Positions 1 to 12,200 of a DNA stretch of 64,000 nucleotides are shown piece by piece. Source of the DNA: Acholoe squamosa. Its lineage: Eukaryota; Annelida; Polychaeta; Phyllodocida; Polynoidae. Each line of letters begins with the position of its first letter. Position 1 is the stretch's first letter. The position numbers were made by a program, and so were the translations under genes. The stretch covers positions 14,115,174 through 14,179,173 of the forward strand of contig OX439042.1 of the NCBI GenBank assembly GCA_949317995.1, read 5' to 3'. The notes beneath the pieces are model-generated. The model saw nothing but the letters and a program-made list of their open reading frames with translations. It did no database searches and had not been told where the DNA came from.

Positions 1-179
1 ATTGGTTGAGAAAGAAATAAGGGTTTGGTCAAGTGAAATTAAAGCCCAACTTTGGAGGCATTTTATTGTATGAAGATCAAGTTGCTCATAAAAATAACTA
101 GTTTGCACGTGTTCTACGGTTAAAAATGTTATAGAATATGCCTTAACATTTCCATTTAGACATGGACCACTATGTTTTA

Positions 180-520
180 TAAGCAAACCCCAACATCCTC
201 ACCTACAAGCTCTGAGAGGGGTAGGCTGGGACCACCTCCCACACCTCCCACCCCCCACCCCCCACTGCACCACTACTCTAGCCTAGGTCCTTCACTCCAG
301 GGGCTACATGGTTTTCCTTCTGTAGTACTGACCAGTAGGTCCTTTTAGTGAACATCTTAAGAGAGGACTGACTAGTAGGATTTCTCTATGAAGTAGAGGG
401 GAGGCCAGTACACAAACAGGGGACTTCTTCTGAGAGGGAGGGTGATGCAGAGGCAGAGGACTTCTCAACAGCACATGGGGGCTAGGTGTGAACCCATCTA
501 GTCAGGTGAATACCCCACCA
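180..520. repeat. Dispersed repeat, copy 1 of an inverted pair
   Basis: A diverged copy of this segment occurs in opposite orientation at about 4550-4840. Shared landmarks are a C-rich run followed by ACTGCACCAC, a GACTGACTA(G/C)YAGG block and a TCTAGTCAGGTG block. The pair flanks the RBX1/acyltransferase first exons. I see no coding capacity. Confidence 0.6.
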
Positions 521-859
521 GGCCAAGTGACTAAGAGGGCATCTCTGAGTCATTGTAGAGTGTCTTTTGACATATGATAGTTATATATCATCACCTTGCC
601 TCTTGATTTGAAATGTCAGTTTTACTTACACAAATAAATGTGATAAATCTTCATGTTAACTGCTTATCTACTTTTTCTATCCTAGAGTTTTTAAAATGGA
701 AGGCAATAGTTGAACAGGGCGAAACATGATAATTGGAAATGGTGCCCTGTATTTTAAGATAAACACTATATTTTGCTTTTTAAAACTCATGATCCTTTGC
801 TGACCAAGGATATTCCATAACTAAAGATATTAAATTTTTTTCAACGGAAGTAGTCATTT

Positions 860-1290
860 ATCTAATTTCGCAATATTGACCTTTGACCTTAAAATGACCT
901 TGACCGTAGACAAGGTCACCATATGCAAGGTCTTTTGGTGAGCTTAGACCCATTCTTTATCTCAAATTTCTAGTCTTGATATATCATGAGATGTGTCAAT
1001 TTTACTCCAATCTCATAACATTGACCTTAGAATGACCTTGACCTTGGGCAAGGTCACCACATGCCTGTTCACACTAATCACTGAAAAAGCCTTCAACTAT
1101 GTTTTATATCAAGTTTCTAGCTTTAGTTTTTCATAGGAAGTAGTCATTTACCTAATTTCACAACATTGACCTTTGACCTTAAAATGACCTTGACCTTGTC
1201 CAAGGTCACCACATGCACAATCACATCCGCCTCGTGATGACCTTCGATCTACTTTTTATATCATAATTCTAGCTGTAATAGTTCATGAGA
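860..1290 (+). repeat. About three tandem copies of a ~145-bp unit rich in TGACCT
   Basis: The core ATTGACC...GACCTTAAAATGACCTTGACC...CAAGGTCACCA recurs with starts near 876, 1020 and 1165, a period of about 144-147 bp. Each unit carries direct TGACCT/AGGTCA half-sites. Related sequence in the opposite sense lies at about 4310-4500. Confidence 0.75.
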
Positions 1291-2350
1291 AATGGGCATT
1301 TAACTGATTAAATGACTCCTGATGCCAGCTAGAATGATCACGAAATCTGGATCACAATTAAACTCTTAACTATGGTTAATTGTGGCAGAACGATAGACAG
1401 AATTTCAGATCTTTGAATGGCCATACCTTTGCTTCAAATTAACATAAAGACTTCATTCAAAAAGCAAAATCAATCAGTTTTGTGAGATCTATCCATAGAT
1501 CATTAGCTAGAGTACATAGAACCAAGTCCTAAAAATTAGGTAAGTGCCTATCTTTTGTTTGTAAACAGAGCCATGTGCTTGCTCCTGTCAAACTTTTCTA
1601 ATTTCTATTTTCACCCATGACAAAATTTGGACAGGGATATTATGGAAGTGCCTCCCCAAGTTGGATTATTGAGAGAAATGTGGGCAGTCTGCTATAAGAT
1701 AGCTTTTTATGAAAGTGACAGCTAGGCTTGTTTGTAAACAACTGTTTGAAATCCCAACTGTCATGGCTGAAAAATAAGTACCTTTACCTTGGAATTTTCG
1801 TCTGTTGCAACATGTACAGTGACATATTTCTGTCAAGTAAAGGTTAAATACCGGATAACAGTAAGATTTGACTAGTATTTACTGAAAAATACCACATTAT
1901 TGGTGGTACATGCTGTAACTACTTTTTGGAGGGGATGGGCACAGCCCTTTCACTCCACCCCAGGTTTCCCCGCAGTAAACCGTCCTAGGCTTCAGCGACT
2001 AGTCCAGGAAGAGTCGTCGCTGTCATCAGTGTGCCAAAGGGGGTAGTGTGAATGTTCCTAGGCTAAATCCAACTTCTCCGGCGAACTAGGTTGGTGGGCA
2101 AACTAAGCCTTCTCCCCTAGGTTACCATTTTGACCAAAAATTGCTGTATTCATACACCGCTGGTGTTGGACGTACTTTGACCCCAATGGTGGCAATACTG
2201 GGTGCTTGTGGGAACCAGCATTTGCTGGTATCCATCTGCCAGCTTTACTCACCAGCAACAAGCTAAGAAAAATAGTACCGACCAGCATGCCTGTTTACCA
2301 GTGACGTAATCGTGAGACTACGAGATGGGGCCAGTGTGGGCTAAATCATG

Positions 2351-2598
2351 CAGAGATGCCACTCACTCAGTCTCAGTTTTCCTTGTCACAGCACTGAGAC
2401 TCTAAGGCCACTCCGTTTAGCCAGAACATTAGTATCTGGGTTGGGCAGCGATCAACTAAGTTTTCCTGGATTTTGACTCACACTGCCACTGGCTGACAAA
2501 AACCAGGAAAACTGGGCTTTGGCCACATTTCACCCAGGAATTTAACATAATTTAATACAGAAATCTTGGAATGAAAACCAGGAAAAGTGGCATCTCTG
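2351..2598 (-). mobile_element. MITE of the CAGAGATGCCACT family, internally enlarged copy
   Basis: It begins CAGAGATGCCACTCACT and ends AGTGGCATCTCTG, which are inverted termini. The half from about 2490 to the end is the reverse complement of the shorter copies at 13795, 15338 and 27304. This copy is longer because extra or duplicated sequence sits behind its left end. Confidence 0.75.
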
Positions 2599-2823
2599 AT
2601 CATGCCATTGTTTCACAACACTTGCAGTGCCATGCGAACTTGTGCCTGCCAGTCACTGAGTCAGTGCAGAATGACAAATGAATCAATCAGAGACAGAACT
2701 GACCAGATCATAACCTCACGAGACCCGTGCCGGAAAACGATGTATTTCTTGATATAACTAGCTAACCAGTCACAAACTATGACATGGTAAATCTATAATG
2801 TATAATCAAACAGTTGGATATAC

Positions 2824-2907
2824 CTTTTTGACTTCGAATCGTTTCTTTGCGCCCTTATCGGAGCTAGTTGGCTGCATTTCATCGTCAACTTCCATTGCTG
2901 CCGCCAT
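2824..2907 (-). CDS. RBX1: RBX1 (ROC1) RING-box protein, first coding exon
   Basis: RBX1 is the RING subunit of cullin-RING E3 ubiquitin ligases; it recruits the E2 enzyme to the cullin in nucleus and cytoplasm. Read on the minus strand, the exon starts with ATG at 2907-2905 and encodes 28 residues beginning MAAAMEVDDE and ending GAKKRFEVKK. The start resembles the N-terminus of animal RBX1, and KKRFEVKK is the conserved block before the RING domain. A GT donor follows directly at 2823-2822 (minus GTATAT), after the KK codons, where the human gene also has an intron. The exon is in phase 0 at its 3' end. The RING-H2 exons are not in the window, so the gene is truncated by the left edge. The start codon sits in CAAGATGGCGGC, a good YY1-type context. 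Recognition rests on the N-terminal block only, but it is very distinctive. Confidence 0.9.
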
Positions 2908-3135
2908 CTTGAATGAGTATGGTGACTCTGCTGTGGAGCACAGAAAGTAAATCGAAAAGATCAGTGCACTTTATAATTATCATGCCGCAATATTGTAATT
3001 AATAGTGGTATTATTTACTCGTCAAATTAAAAGTTCTATATCATTTACATAGCGGTAACTAATAAGTTTTGAAAAAAAATCCCCTACTTCCCAGGATCTA
3101 ATTTTCAGCTACACAGCGCAGACATCTCACACAAC
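2908..3135. promoter_or_regulatory. Bidirectional promoter interval, RBX1 / ANK-DHHC gene
   Basis: The start codons of RBX1 (minus) and the acyltransferase (plus) are 228 bp apart and point away from each other, so both promoters and both 5' UTRs must fit here unless non-coding first exons lie elsewhere. AAGATGGCGGC, which matches the YY1 consensus, overlaps the RBX1 ATG. A weaker ACATGGCCGCC overlaps the other ATG. No TATA box is obvious in a fitting position. Confidence 0.65.
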
Positions 3136-3275
3136 ATGGCCGCCAACATGTCGGTACCCACCACGGCCACCACCACGGCCAGTGTTTCTTCACAAGATAC
3201 CTGCTGTGATAGTAAAGATGGGGCCCAAAGTTGTGCACACAGACTTCCAACAATATTTGACATTGTCAAATCTGG
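3136..3275 (+). CDS. ANK-DHHC exon 1
   Basis: The ATG at 3136 is the first in frame. The exon encodes 46 residues, a Ser/Thr/Ala-rich start and then TIFDIVKS, which resembles the DIVK block that opens the HIP14 ankyrin region. The exon ends in phase 2 at a GTAAGT-type donor. A second in-frame Met lies four codons later. Confidence 0.85.
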
Positions 3276-6200
3276 GTAAGTTTATCGGTTTTGTGTGAGT
3301 TTAAGGCTATTTGGGGGCGGGGCAGAAGAGGCCGGTCACACCCGCGCTGACTCGCCCGGATTTGTTGACCTACCGACCGGGTAAACAAGCAGTACATATT
3401 TCTAGGTTTCCATGTTAATGGTGGGCTTGGCGAAGAAAATCAATGATACTACTGTTCGTTGTGGTGCTCATGTATACGACTTGTATATTGAAATGAGTGC
3501 ATCACTTTAAATAAATGACGGTTGATCTGCTTAATGGGCACATAAAGCTCTAATACGCCGCCTCTAAGTTTCTAACTCAAAGACTTGCCTGAACTGGGAA
3601 CTGAAGTATACTGTATAGGGATGGGCACCCGAAAATTAGATTTTGTACCATCCAATCGAAAATTATACCACAGGAAAGAAGAAATCTTTGCCAACATAAT
3701 GCTTTTTGAATAAGTGTAATGAGTGATTAGAAGAGAAGCAGTGCATTTTTTTAATTAAAAAAAAGTTAGGAATTATTTCTGTCACCTTTTTCTGGCCATT
3801 ATGATCAGCACAGTGAGGGAAAATTAGGTCAAGTCATGGCTCACTGACCACTCACTGACTGGTGCATTTTTGACATGATCTCACATAAATGCTCATAATT
3901 TTCTGTTTGAGTTACATGGGGTAGGCACTGACATAACTCCCGTGGGCGGCTCTGCCATGCGCGGACGCCCACAGTAGGCACTTACCTAGTTTTTCAAAAC
4001 TATATACTATGTATTCTATTTGTATACCATTGGATAGATCACAAGAAAACAAGTGGATTTGCTTTTTGAATGAAGTCTCTATCTTAATTTAAAGTGACAT
4101 TATGACCGTCCAAAGACCACAAAATGACCCTAATATTCTGCCAAAATAACCCATACTTAAGAGTTTAATCAGGATTCAAATTTTGTGATCATGCTGACTT
4201 TGGTCAGAAATGCCTGGAACACTTAAATCACTGTTTCTCAAAAGATATTGACACTAGGAACTTGAAATAAAAAGTAGAGGAAAGGTCCTTAAGGGGTGGT
4301 TTTGATGACCTATGGCCTGACCTTGATCAAGGTCACGGTCAATTTAAGGTCAAAGGTCAAATTTATTAATTTTTTGTAAATGGGTTAACATTTGTTGAGA
4401 TTTAGCAAGATGATCGAATGATTTAATCAATGATTAGTTGACCTTTTTCAATATTTGACCAAGAAGGTCAAGTTGACCTATTGAAGGTCAAGGTCAAAGG
4501 GACATTTTGTGTCCTTACTTCCATATTTAAGGGAGTCTACTGATGTCCTCTCAGTCAGATAGGTCTTGGCCTAGGCCCGGGCTAGGGAAATGTCCACCTG
4601 ACTAGAATGATCTCACCCAGGTCCAAGGAGGAATCCTCTGACTGGACCCCTCCCCCACTCTGTCACTGATGTTCAAACATCAAAGGAAAGCCCTCCTAGT
4701 CAGTCAGAGAGAAGTCCTGGTAGTCAGTCCTACAGTAGAGGCCACCTCCAGGTGGTCCCTTCAGTGGTGGGCCTACAGGTGTGGTGCAGTGGGGGAGGTG
4801 TTAGAGCTAATCTTTCACTCCCCCTCACAGAGCAAATAGGTCATGATTTTGTAGTTGCTTAGAAAACATAGTGCTGCCTATTAGAAAAAAGAAAACTAGA
4901 CATTTTCTAAACCTTATTTAACCAGGGAATATGTGAGTACCATTTTTAAATATGTGAGATGTATATTTCACACAATAAAAAGCTTCTGAAGTTAAGTTTC
5001 AACTTCACCTGGGGGAAACATATTTTTTTACTTCCCAAACTATTGAACAAGTACATGCATATTAAAGCCCTCTTCAAGGCCGTTAAAATGGTACCCTAAT
5101 TGTCCAGATCCACCCGTAAACAGCTTCAGAATAAATAAGTTAAGATGGGTCACCCTGAAGAGCCCCCACTTTTGCTTTATCACACTGTGGGTAGGCACTG
5201 ACATAACTCCCGTGGGCGGCTCATGATGGGGGTCAGTCACACCAGAGCCAGAGGGAAGGAAACAGTTTGATGGTTCTGGAGGTATAATTAACTCGAAAAG
5301 AGACAACTATGGGTCCCCTCATTTTCAGTCATTTTGGTGGTGCGAATAAGTTTGAAAAAAGATGGAAATTTTATATATAGGAGGCAGAATTACTTAATGA
5401 ATTTGTAGTGCCATTAAAGGAGGAGATGTAGGGGTCTTGCAGGAAAAGGTATTTCAGTACAAACTATTGTAAATTTTGAGTAATTGTCTATATTCTACAG
5501 AGTCGGTTGGCAGCCATAAGACGCTTTTTGCCTGCAATGGTGAAGGTATATGATGTTGATCCATGTATCAACTTTCCCGCCTTCTTTGGCAATGTGGTGT
5601 GAATAGGGCAGTTTTGGCGGGAGTTATGCAAATAGTGGCTTGGTGGTGCCAATAACCTGGGTGAGGGAGTGCTGATGTCAGACCACAAGTTAGACTTGCT
5701 CAAGGCTATTGATTTATTTCTTTTCGAGTTACGAGCAATGCACATTGCTGCTGTATATTTCTTTTTATGATTTGGTATGGAGAAGTCTATCATATTTTGA
5801 TGGAAACTAAAAATTCCCTGTGGTGGAGTAAATTCACTCAGGTCAGATTTGTGTAATTTTAAGCAAAACATGCTGTTACTCCTTTGCTTCTAGCACTTTT
5901 TAGCACATAGATATTTAGGAACAAGTTTCAGATTCTTGTAGAATACAAAATTGCGGACATTTTGGTTGTGAACCAAAAGGTGAGCCAAAACTTTGAAATT
6001 TCGAAAAATGGTTAAAAATTTGAAATATTTTTATTCAATTTTAGATTTAGAAAAACTCTGTTTTTCTTCATTAGACAGGAAGTTTAATATTTTAAGTTCA
6101 ATTTGCTCTTTAAGGTGTGCTATTTGACAAAGAATTGTAGGAATTACAACAAATTTAGTAAATGATGGCAGGGTGAGACTCACCCCAGTCACAGCAAACA

Positions 6201-9200
6201 TGGCTATGTATATACTTGATGTTTTAATAAAGTAGACATCCCACAAGAAAATGCTTATGATATTCCTATTCTATGGGTCTCTTTACATAACATACCAAAA
6301 TATGATGTTTTTCCAAGGAACAGAAGTGCCAAAGTTCAGGTCTTGAAGTTACCCAATTTGCTATAGTGACAGATATGCAGTGCTTTTCACAGGCTCCCGG
6401 CGCCCGTCCCTATGAAGTAGCGAAAACATGCTAAAATTTTTATTGGGATTCTCCCGTCTCCCGAATTAGTTTACACCAACGGAAAGCTGGTAACATGAGT
6501 AATCTAATGCTGTTCGAATTATATTTCTATGGGTAATAGAACAGAAGTTATGAAAGATTAAATGTGGATTTTTTATAATATTTTCTGTCAGTGGATTCCC
6601 AGCCATTGTGACTCTTATCACTCCCAGGCTGCACTGGGACTCACACAATTTAGACCTTGTTTTACTTAATTTCAAATTAAATTTGATAGAATAAACATAG
6701 AGGTTAACCAATTACACCACCGTATGCACAACAGTTTGGCGCTTAATGGGCTATATTTTGCATCAAAAGGAACTAAGATAAGTATTATAGATCATGTTGG
6801 AAAGTCAAAATTTTTTAAATGTCAGTGTGATGAGCTGACCTGAAATTCTTGGATATTTTACTCAACTCTCTTATACTCTTGTAGGGGCCAGCTCTGGCTG
6901 TAAGTCCATGGCGGTAGGCCATCTGCCCCGTTCAGGTTGCACCAGCCCTCAGGGGCTGGTCAGCCGGTATAAGCTGCCCCCCTTGTGTATTATACCGATC
7001 CAGATGTAGGTGGAAGGTAGAGAATGTCAGACGGGGAAGTAGCTCAGCGGTAGAGCTTCCGCCTGCAGGTTGGAGGGTCCCGGGTTCGACTCCCGGTTTC
7101 TCCAGGATGTTTTCTGCTGACCTCTACACTCTTTAGCTTTGGGCTAATTTGGACTAAAAGATAATTAATAGCTGATTAAAGATCCTAAAATTAAACACAT
7201 ATATATTGTCCCTATATAAGTTTTAAAAAGTTAGGAAAATATTTAGTTTGATATTTTCAGGTTTAATTCAAAACTCTTCTGAAATATATACAATCTGTCC
7301 AGATATTTCATTTTTTCTCTTTCTATGGTAACTGATCCTGTCTTAAGGTTTCAATAGAGGTCTCAAATGTAAAAAATTGACCAAGAATTATCAATAATAT
7401 CAGCATTTTATATTTCAGCGTTTTATAGAAATTCCAGTCTGCGCACACCAGTACCAATTGAGAACTAATAAGGTATCAGATCAATGGCAGGATCTAGAGT
7501 AAAATGACCCACAAATTCTGATCCCTTGGTTATTTTTACCCTTGATCCTGGAAAATAATTAATTTGGAAAGTGGAAAAGAGCCATAAAATAGAAAATTAT
7601 ATTGGTTGGTTTACTATAGTGACAGATAGGGACTCGCTGGAGTGGGTGCAGGGGTGTTATTCCTAACTAAAGACAGTGCAGTGAACTCAGAACTGGCCAC
7701 TTTAAACTTTTCTTCCCTAGTTAGCGAAGTCAGCCTAAAATTTGGACCTCTGCAGAAAAACACAATCTATATATCAAATGAAAGAGCTTAAAATTTGTAA
7801 TTCATTGCTTTTTGGATCAAGTTGATACTCCTACTAGACACGTTTTTATACCAATTTATAGTTCAGAGGTGTAAAAATCTTTCTGCCGTTCCCTGCTCTA
7901 TGATTTTACTCAAATTTCCAGATAAGACCGAACATTAAACATGCACTGTGTGCGTGGTGTTTAAGGTCATCACTCTAGTTAATCACTGATAAAATTTGAC
8001 TGGAAAGTCTCATCTACTAACAAAAGCCACCAACTTAAAGCTGAGAAATAGGGGATTAACATATCTAAGTGACAATTAAATATTAGAGGCAGAAGTGTTC
8101 TAAATTTCAAGCTAAAATCTGAAATTGAAATTATTTTTTCATCATTTTTTTGTTAGTATGCATTCAGCAGATTCAAAATCGCAGAAAATCGCAGCACTGT
8201 ATGTGTGTAAACTGACTTCATTATGATTAAATAGATGTTGTAGAATACCTCTGTTGATTCAGTTAGCTTCCTTAAGAAATATTTTTTAAGGAAAATTGAT
8301 CCAAAGTTGTACAAGTTTGTGAAACTGCCCTGTGATTAATAATCACTGAAAAAAATATCAAAATCCTATCAAAATGTAGGGACATATCTTGGTTACAATT
8401 ATTTGACATTGTACTTCATGTAACTTTTAGTATAAGGGGCAATATCCATGCATTTCTGCTATAAGTGCATGGCCACTCAAGTGACTCAAACAGGGTGGTC
8501 TAACAGAATCACCTAATTCAGCCAAACATTCACTATCTGAAGCAGTAGAAATAATGGAGAATGAACTTCAATATTGTACCTGTGAGATAGAGCTATGTTT
8601 TCTCTTTAATTTGATACTATATAGAAGAAAATCTGCTAAGTAAAAGCGCCAGAATTACTATTTTTCCAACACATGTTCACCACTGTGAGAGATATGGGGT
8701 GCGGCCAGCCAAATTGGGCTGACATCGCTATCCTAGTTTTCAGGCTCTGTTTCGTCTTGTCTATAGTTTAGGAATTTTTAATTGAAATCTCAGAAAGTTC
8801 TATTAACTTCAAATTTCCAGTAAAAAGGGATGGTATCTTTAGGCTCAGCCCAGGCCAAGAGTGAAGTTAACTTAGCTTGCTAATAAACGGGTCTGCACCA
8901 CCGCCCCTTGTCCGAGTCTGTTCTGGGCTAAAGTGGGGGATCCACTGCTGCGTTTTTGTTGCTAATTGGACTCGTGGGTGTGTTCTCGCTGAAAACTTTC
9001 CAGCAGTGGATCAGCTGCTGTGACAACGTTCATGCGACGTCTGAGTGACCTGCGACGACATTCACAGAAATAATTTGATATTTGCGAGTGCTCTGCGTGA
9101 AGAGACGCACAAGTACAATTCGCAAGAAATCCGCGCTAGCTTAAGAGTGAAGTATACTTTTCGCGTTGACAATGTCAACAAGCTCAACTGGCTAATTTCC

Positions 9201-12200
9201 TACCCAAGCCAGCGCCAGGGCCAAGTTTTTTTAATAATTCAGTTAAAAGCTTATCTCAACCTGAATACGACAGCCTCACAGATTTAACCAAGAACCTCTG
9301 TATCACAGCCCTATTTGTGATAACCCTTCCCATATCACACTGCCAGGTAGATTATTGCAAATGGTCACATACCCTGGTAACTAATGATGAAATGATTACT
9401 TATACCAAATAAATGGATTTTTGAAAATTTCTAACTAAAAATATAACTTGAGATAAATACAAAGGAGCACTCGAATTGGGCCCCACTGGGGGTTATCACA
9501 CTCAGCTTCGGCCCTCAGTGGGTACCAATTCTCGTGCACCTTTGTCTATTCATCAGGAGGAGTTAATTACCAGTACCATTGATGTCCTTGTGCAAAATCA
9601 AAATTTGTTGTTTACTTTCAGAATGTTGGTGCCCTTCCAAACCATTGTGGAGGAAGGGGGTCCTGAGATCCTCAAGGCACGGGACGAGAAGGGACACACG
9701 CCCGCCCACTGGGCATGTCTTGGGGGTCACACAACAATCCTCCGATACATGATAGAAATGAAGGTAGGGCTACACATGTTAAAGCTGTTACCAACTTATT
9801 AAACAGGGTTTGCACACAAATCCAATAGAGCTACAAATGTAGGCGTGAAACCCAACATATTCATGTACAATGAATTCAGATTACCAGCTGTAACCTTACT
9901 CAAACGCTGTGTCTTTTCTGGTATAAATATGAAGCTATTTTAATTATCGCCCAAAAAGCCATGACACCATATAGGGGAGCTTGATGTATTGATTTTTCAA
10001 TCCGCCTTAAAGTAATTAATTTCAACCATCCCCTATTCTAATTATGTGGAATCAAAGGGGAACATATTGGCGTTCATTTTAAACCCTATATTTCTTTGCA
10101 AAAGAGTGTATTATTATACAGAAAAAAGTAAAGAAGTTATAAATTTGCCCAGCGAAGATGCTTGGATTAAGATAGGTTAAGTATTGCAATATCTCATGCA
10201 TATTGCTAGAACTGATGAGAGTTGGTGCAAGCTGGCCCCAAACGCCCATACCGTAGGTCTATGCGTAGAGATTGAAACTTTGAACACATTTTGTTCACAA
10301 AGAAGCAAAGACAGTAAAAACTAGGTGGATGGGTGGGGTTAGAGGAGTAAACATAGCATCAAAATGGCTTCATAGCAGGTTAGTAAAAGCGATTTGAGGT
10401 GCCCTGGTCTGTACAGTGTTAGATTAGATCCTTATATTTAGGGACGATGGTTGGGAACCGTCCACACCAGACACTACCTTGGACTCACATGGCTTGGTTG
10501 CCATGCCCAGCCACCGGTGATGTCGGTGGTCTCCTCTCCTCTGATTGGTCCAAATGGATCATCGATTGAGTGTCACCAAGGAGACAGAGTCATACCCTGA
10601 CCTCTACTTCCTGTTAGAGCAGCTCACTCTCCCAGTATAGTAATAAACTCCAAACAGTTATTTAGAGTGACTTTAGAAATTTTCCAAAGTAGGTGACTGA
10701 ATCAAGGTTTTGATCCTTATAGATCTCATCAGGTGTCAAATTCAGGTTTTCCACAAGGCATGTGGCTTTACCACTTTTTTCTTCTATAGTTACAATTTGT
10801 AGATATAGGCAAAATTCCACTGAGTGGATTCGGAGACAATTGCATTTTAGAAAACATAACAAATTTATTAGGTCATCTAAAATGACTGCTCACCCAGGGG
10901 CAAATCTCAATGAGTCCAATGATTATTTGTCAATGGTTCCCAAAGGAAAAATTTGCTATACTGCAAGAATCTGCAATGGGCAGGAGGGACGCACTCAGTA
11001 ACAACAAAACTCAGTAACAAAAAAAAAAAAATTAGATTAGATCCTTATTCAAGGCTTAATGATATCATTTTCACCAGCCATGGCGAGAAAATACCAAAAT
11101 GGCGACTGTACAGAGAGACAATTGGTGCTCGGGGAGGAAGCAGGGCATGGCGACGAAAGGTCTACGGGAAATATGAGGGGAGGCTCCACTGAGCAGTCCG
11201 CTGCTGATGGCCTCTTTTGCGCTGCGTTTAGTGAATGTAGTTCGTATGCTATATTTGATTGAAATTTACCATGTACCTGCCACATACAGATTGATGTATC
11301 TAAACCTTATGCATTAGAAGAACCATTTGTTTTCAGAAAGTCTAAATTGAAATGACAATTAATTACAAATGCAGGCACCCATTGATGAGCCAAGTGACAA
11401 TGAGTTGCGGCAGCACCCGATCCACTGGGCATGTGTGAACGGCCATATTGGTATAGTGGACATTTTGTTACAAGTAGGGGTGAACATAGACACCGTAGAT
11501 GTTAAGGGTTGCACGCCGCTCATCGTGGCATGTCAGTACGGAAAGACAATACTCTGCGGGTACCTCATGGGGAAGGGGTCTCGACTACAGGCCACCGACA
11601 AAGATGGCGATACAGCTCTACACTGGGCAGCATTTAAAGGTAAGTATTGTCTTATTTCCACTGAAAACAAAATGTGATTTGTAGTTGACTCTAAGCACGA
11701 GTAACTAGTTAAGGAGGGGTAAATAGTACAGCAATGTTTGAACTGTTTAAGTGCTTAGTGCCTTAATGCATGATACCCATTTCACACAGGTATCCAGCCT
11801 GTTTGGATCTACTTATTTATCATGTTTAGAAAATGGCCTGATTTAAGAGTTGAGATTTGGCTACCGTCATGAAACTCTAGCATCGCACATTCAATGTTAA
11901 ATAATTTGAGCTCTGATTAAGCTGTATAAAACTTCACTACTCTAGGTCATTCTGAGTTGATGAGATTACTCATCTACTCGGGCTTCAACCCCCACCAGCG
12001 GGACAACTTTGGTCAAACCCCACTGCACCTTGCGTGTATCAATGGTAACCTCACGTCCGTCAAGGAGCTCTGTGAACAGGTGTGTCTATGTCAGAGTATG
12101 GATTTGGAGTAAGATGTAGAAACCTGCATCGTATAAGTATAAAAAGTGGAGGTATATTCCTGAGAACCACATTTAATCTTTTAGGGGTTTCTGGTGTCTA

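Larger units (their letters stand above)
1..2823 (-). other. RBX1 first intron (partial) and upstream repeats
   Basis: This stretch lies downstream of the RBX1 first exon on the minus strand. I could not find the next RBX1 coding exon (which should begin with the W-N-A-V region), so it probably lies left of the window. The stretch holds a dispersed repeat at 180-520, a three-copy tandem repeat at about 860-1290 and an inverted-repeat element at 2351-2598, each listed separately. No other coding sequence is seen. Confidence 0.7.
3276..9621 (+). other. ANK-DHHC intron 1
   Basis: A 6.3-kb intron with no coding exon that I can support. It contains the inverted partner of the 180-520 repeat (4550-4840), a TGACCT-rich stretch (~4310-4500), a ~455-bp dispersed repeat (5290-5760) and a tRNA-Cys-like sequence (7033-7104). 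The short phrase GGCACTGACATAACTCCCG occurs twice (about 3927 and 5194). The rest is AT-rich. Confidence 0.8.

Noticed and set aside
5488-5871. 127-codon minus-strand ORF
   Set aside because: It lies mostly in a dispersed repeat whose second copy has a stop in the same frame; no domain seen.
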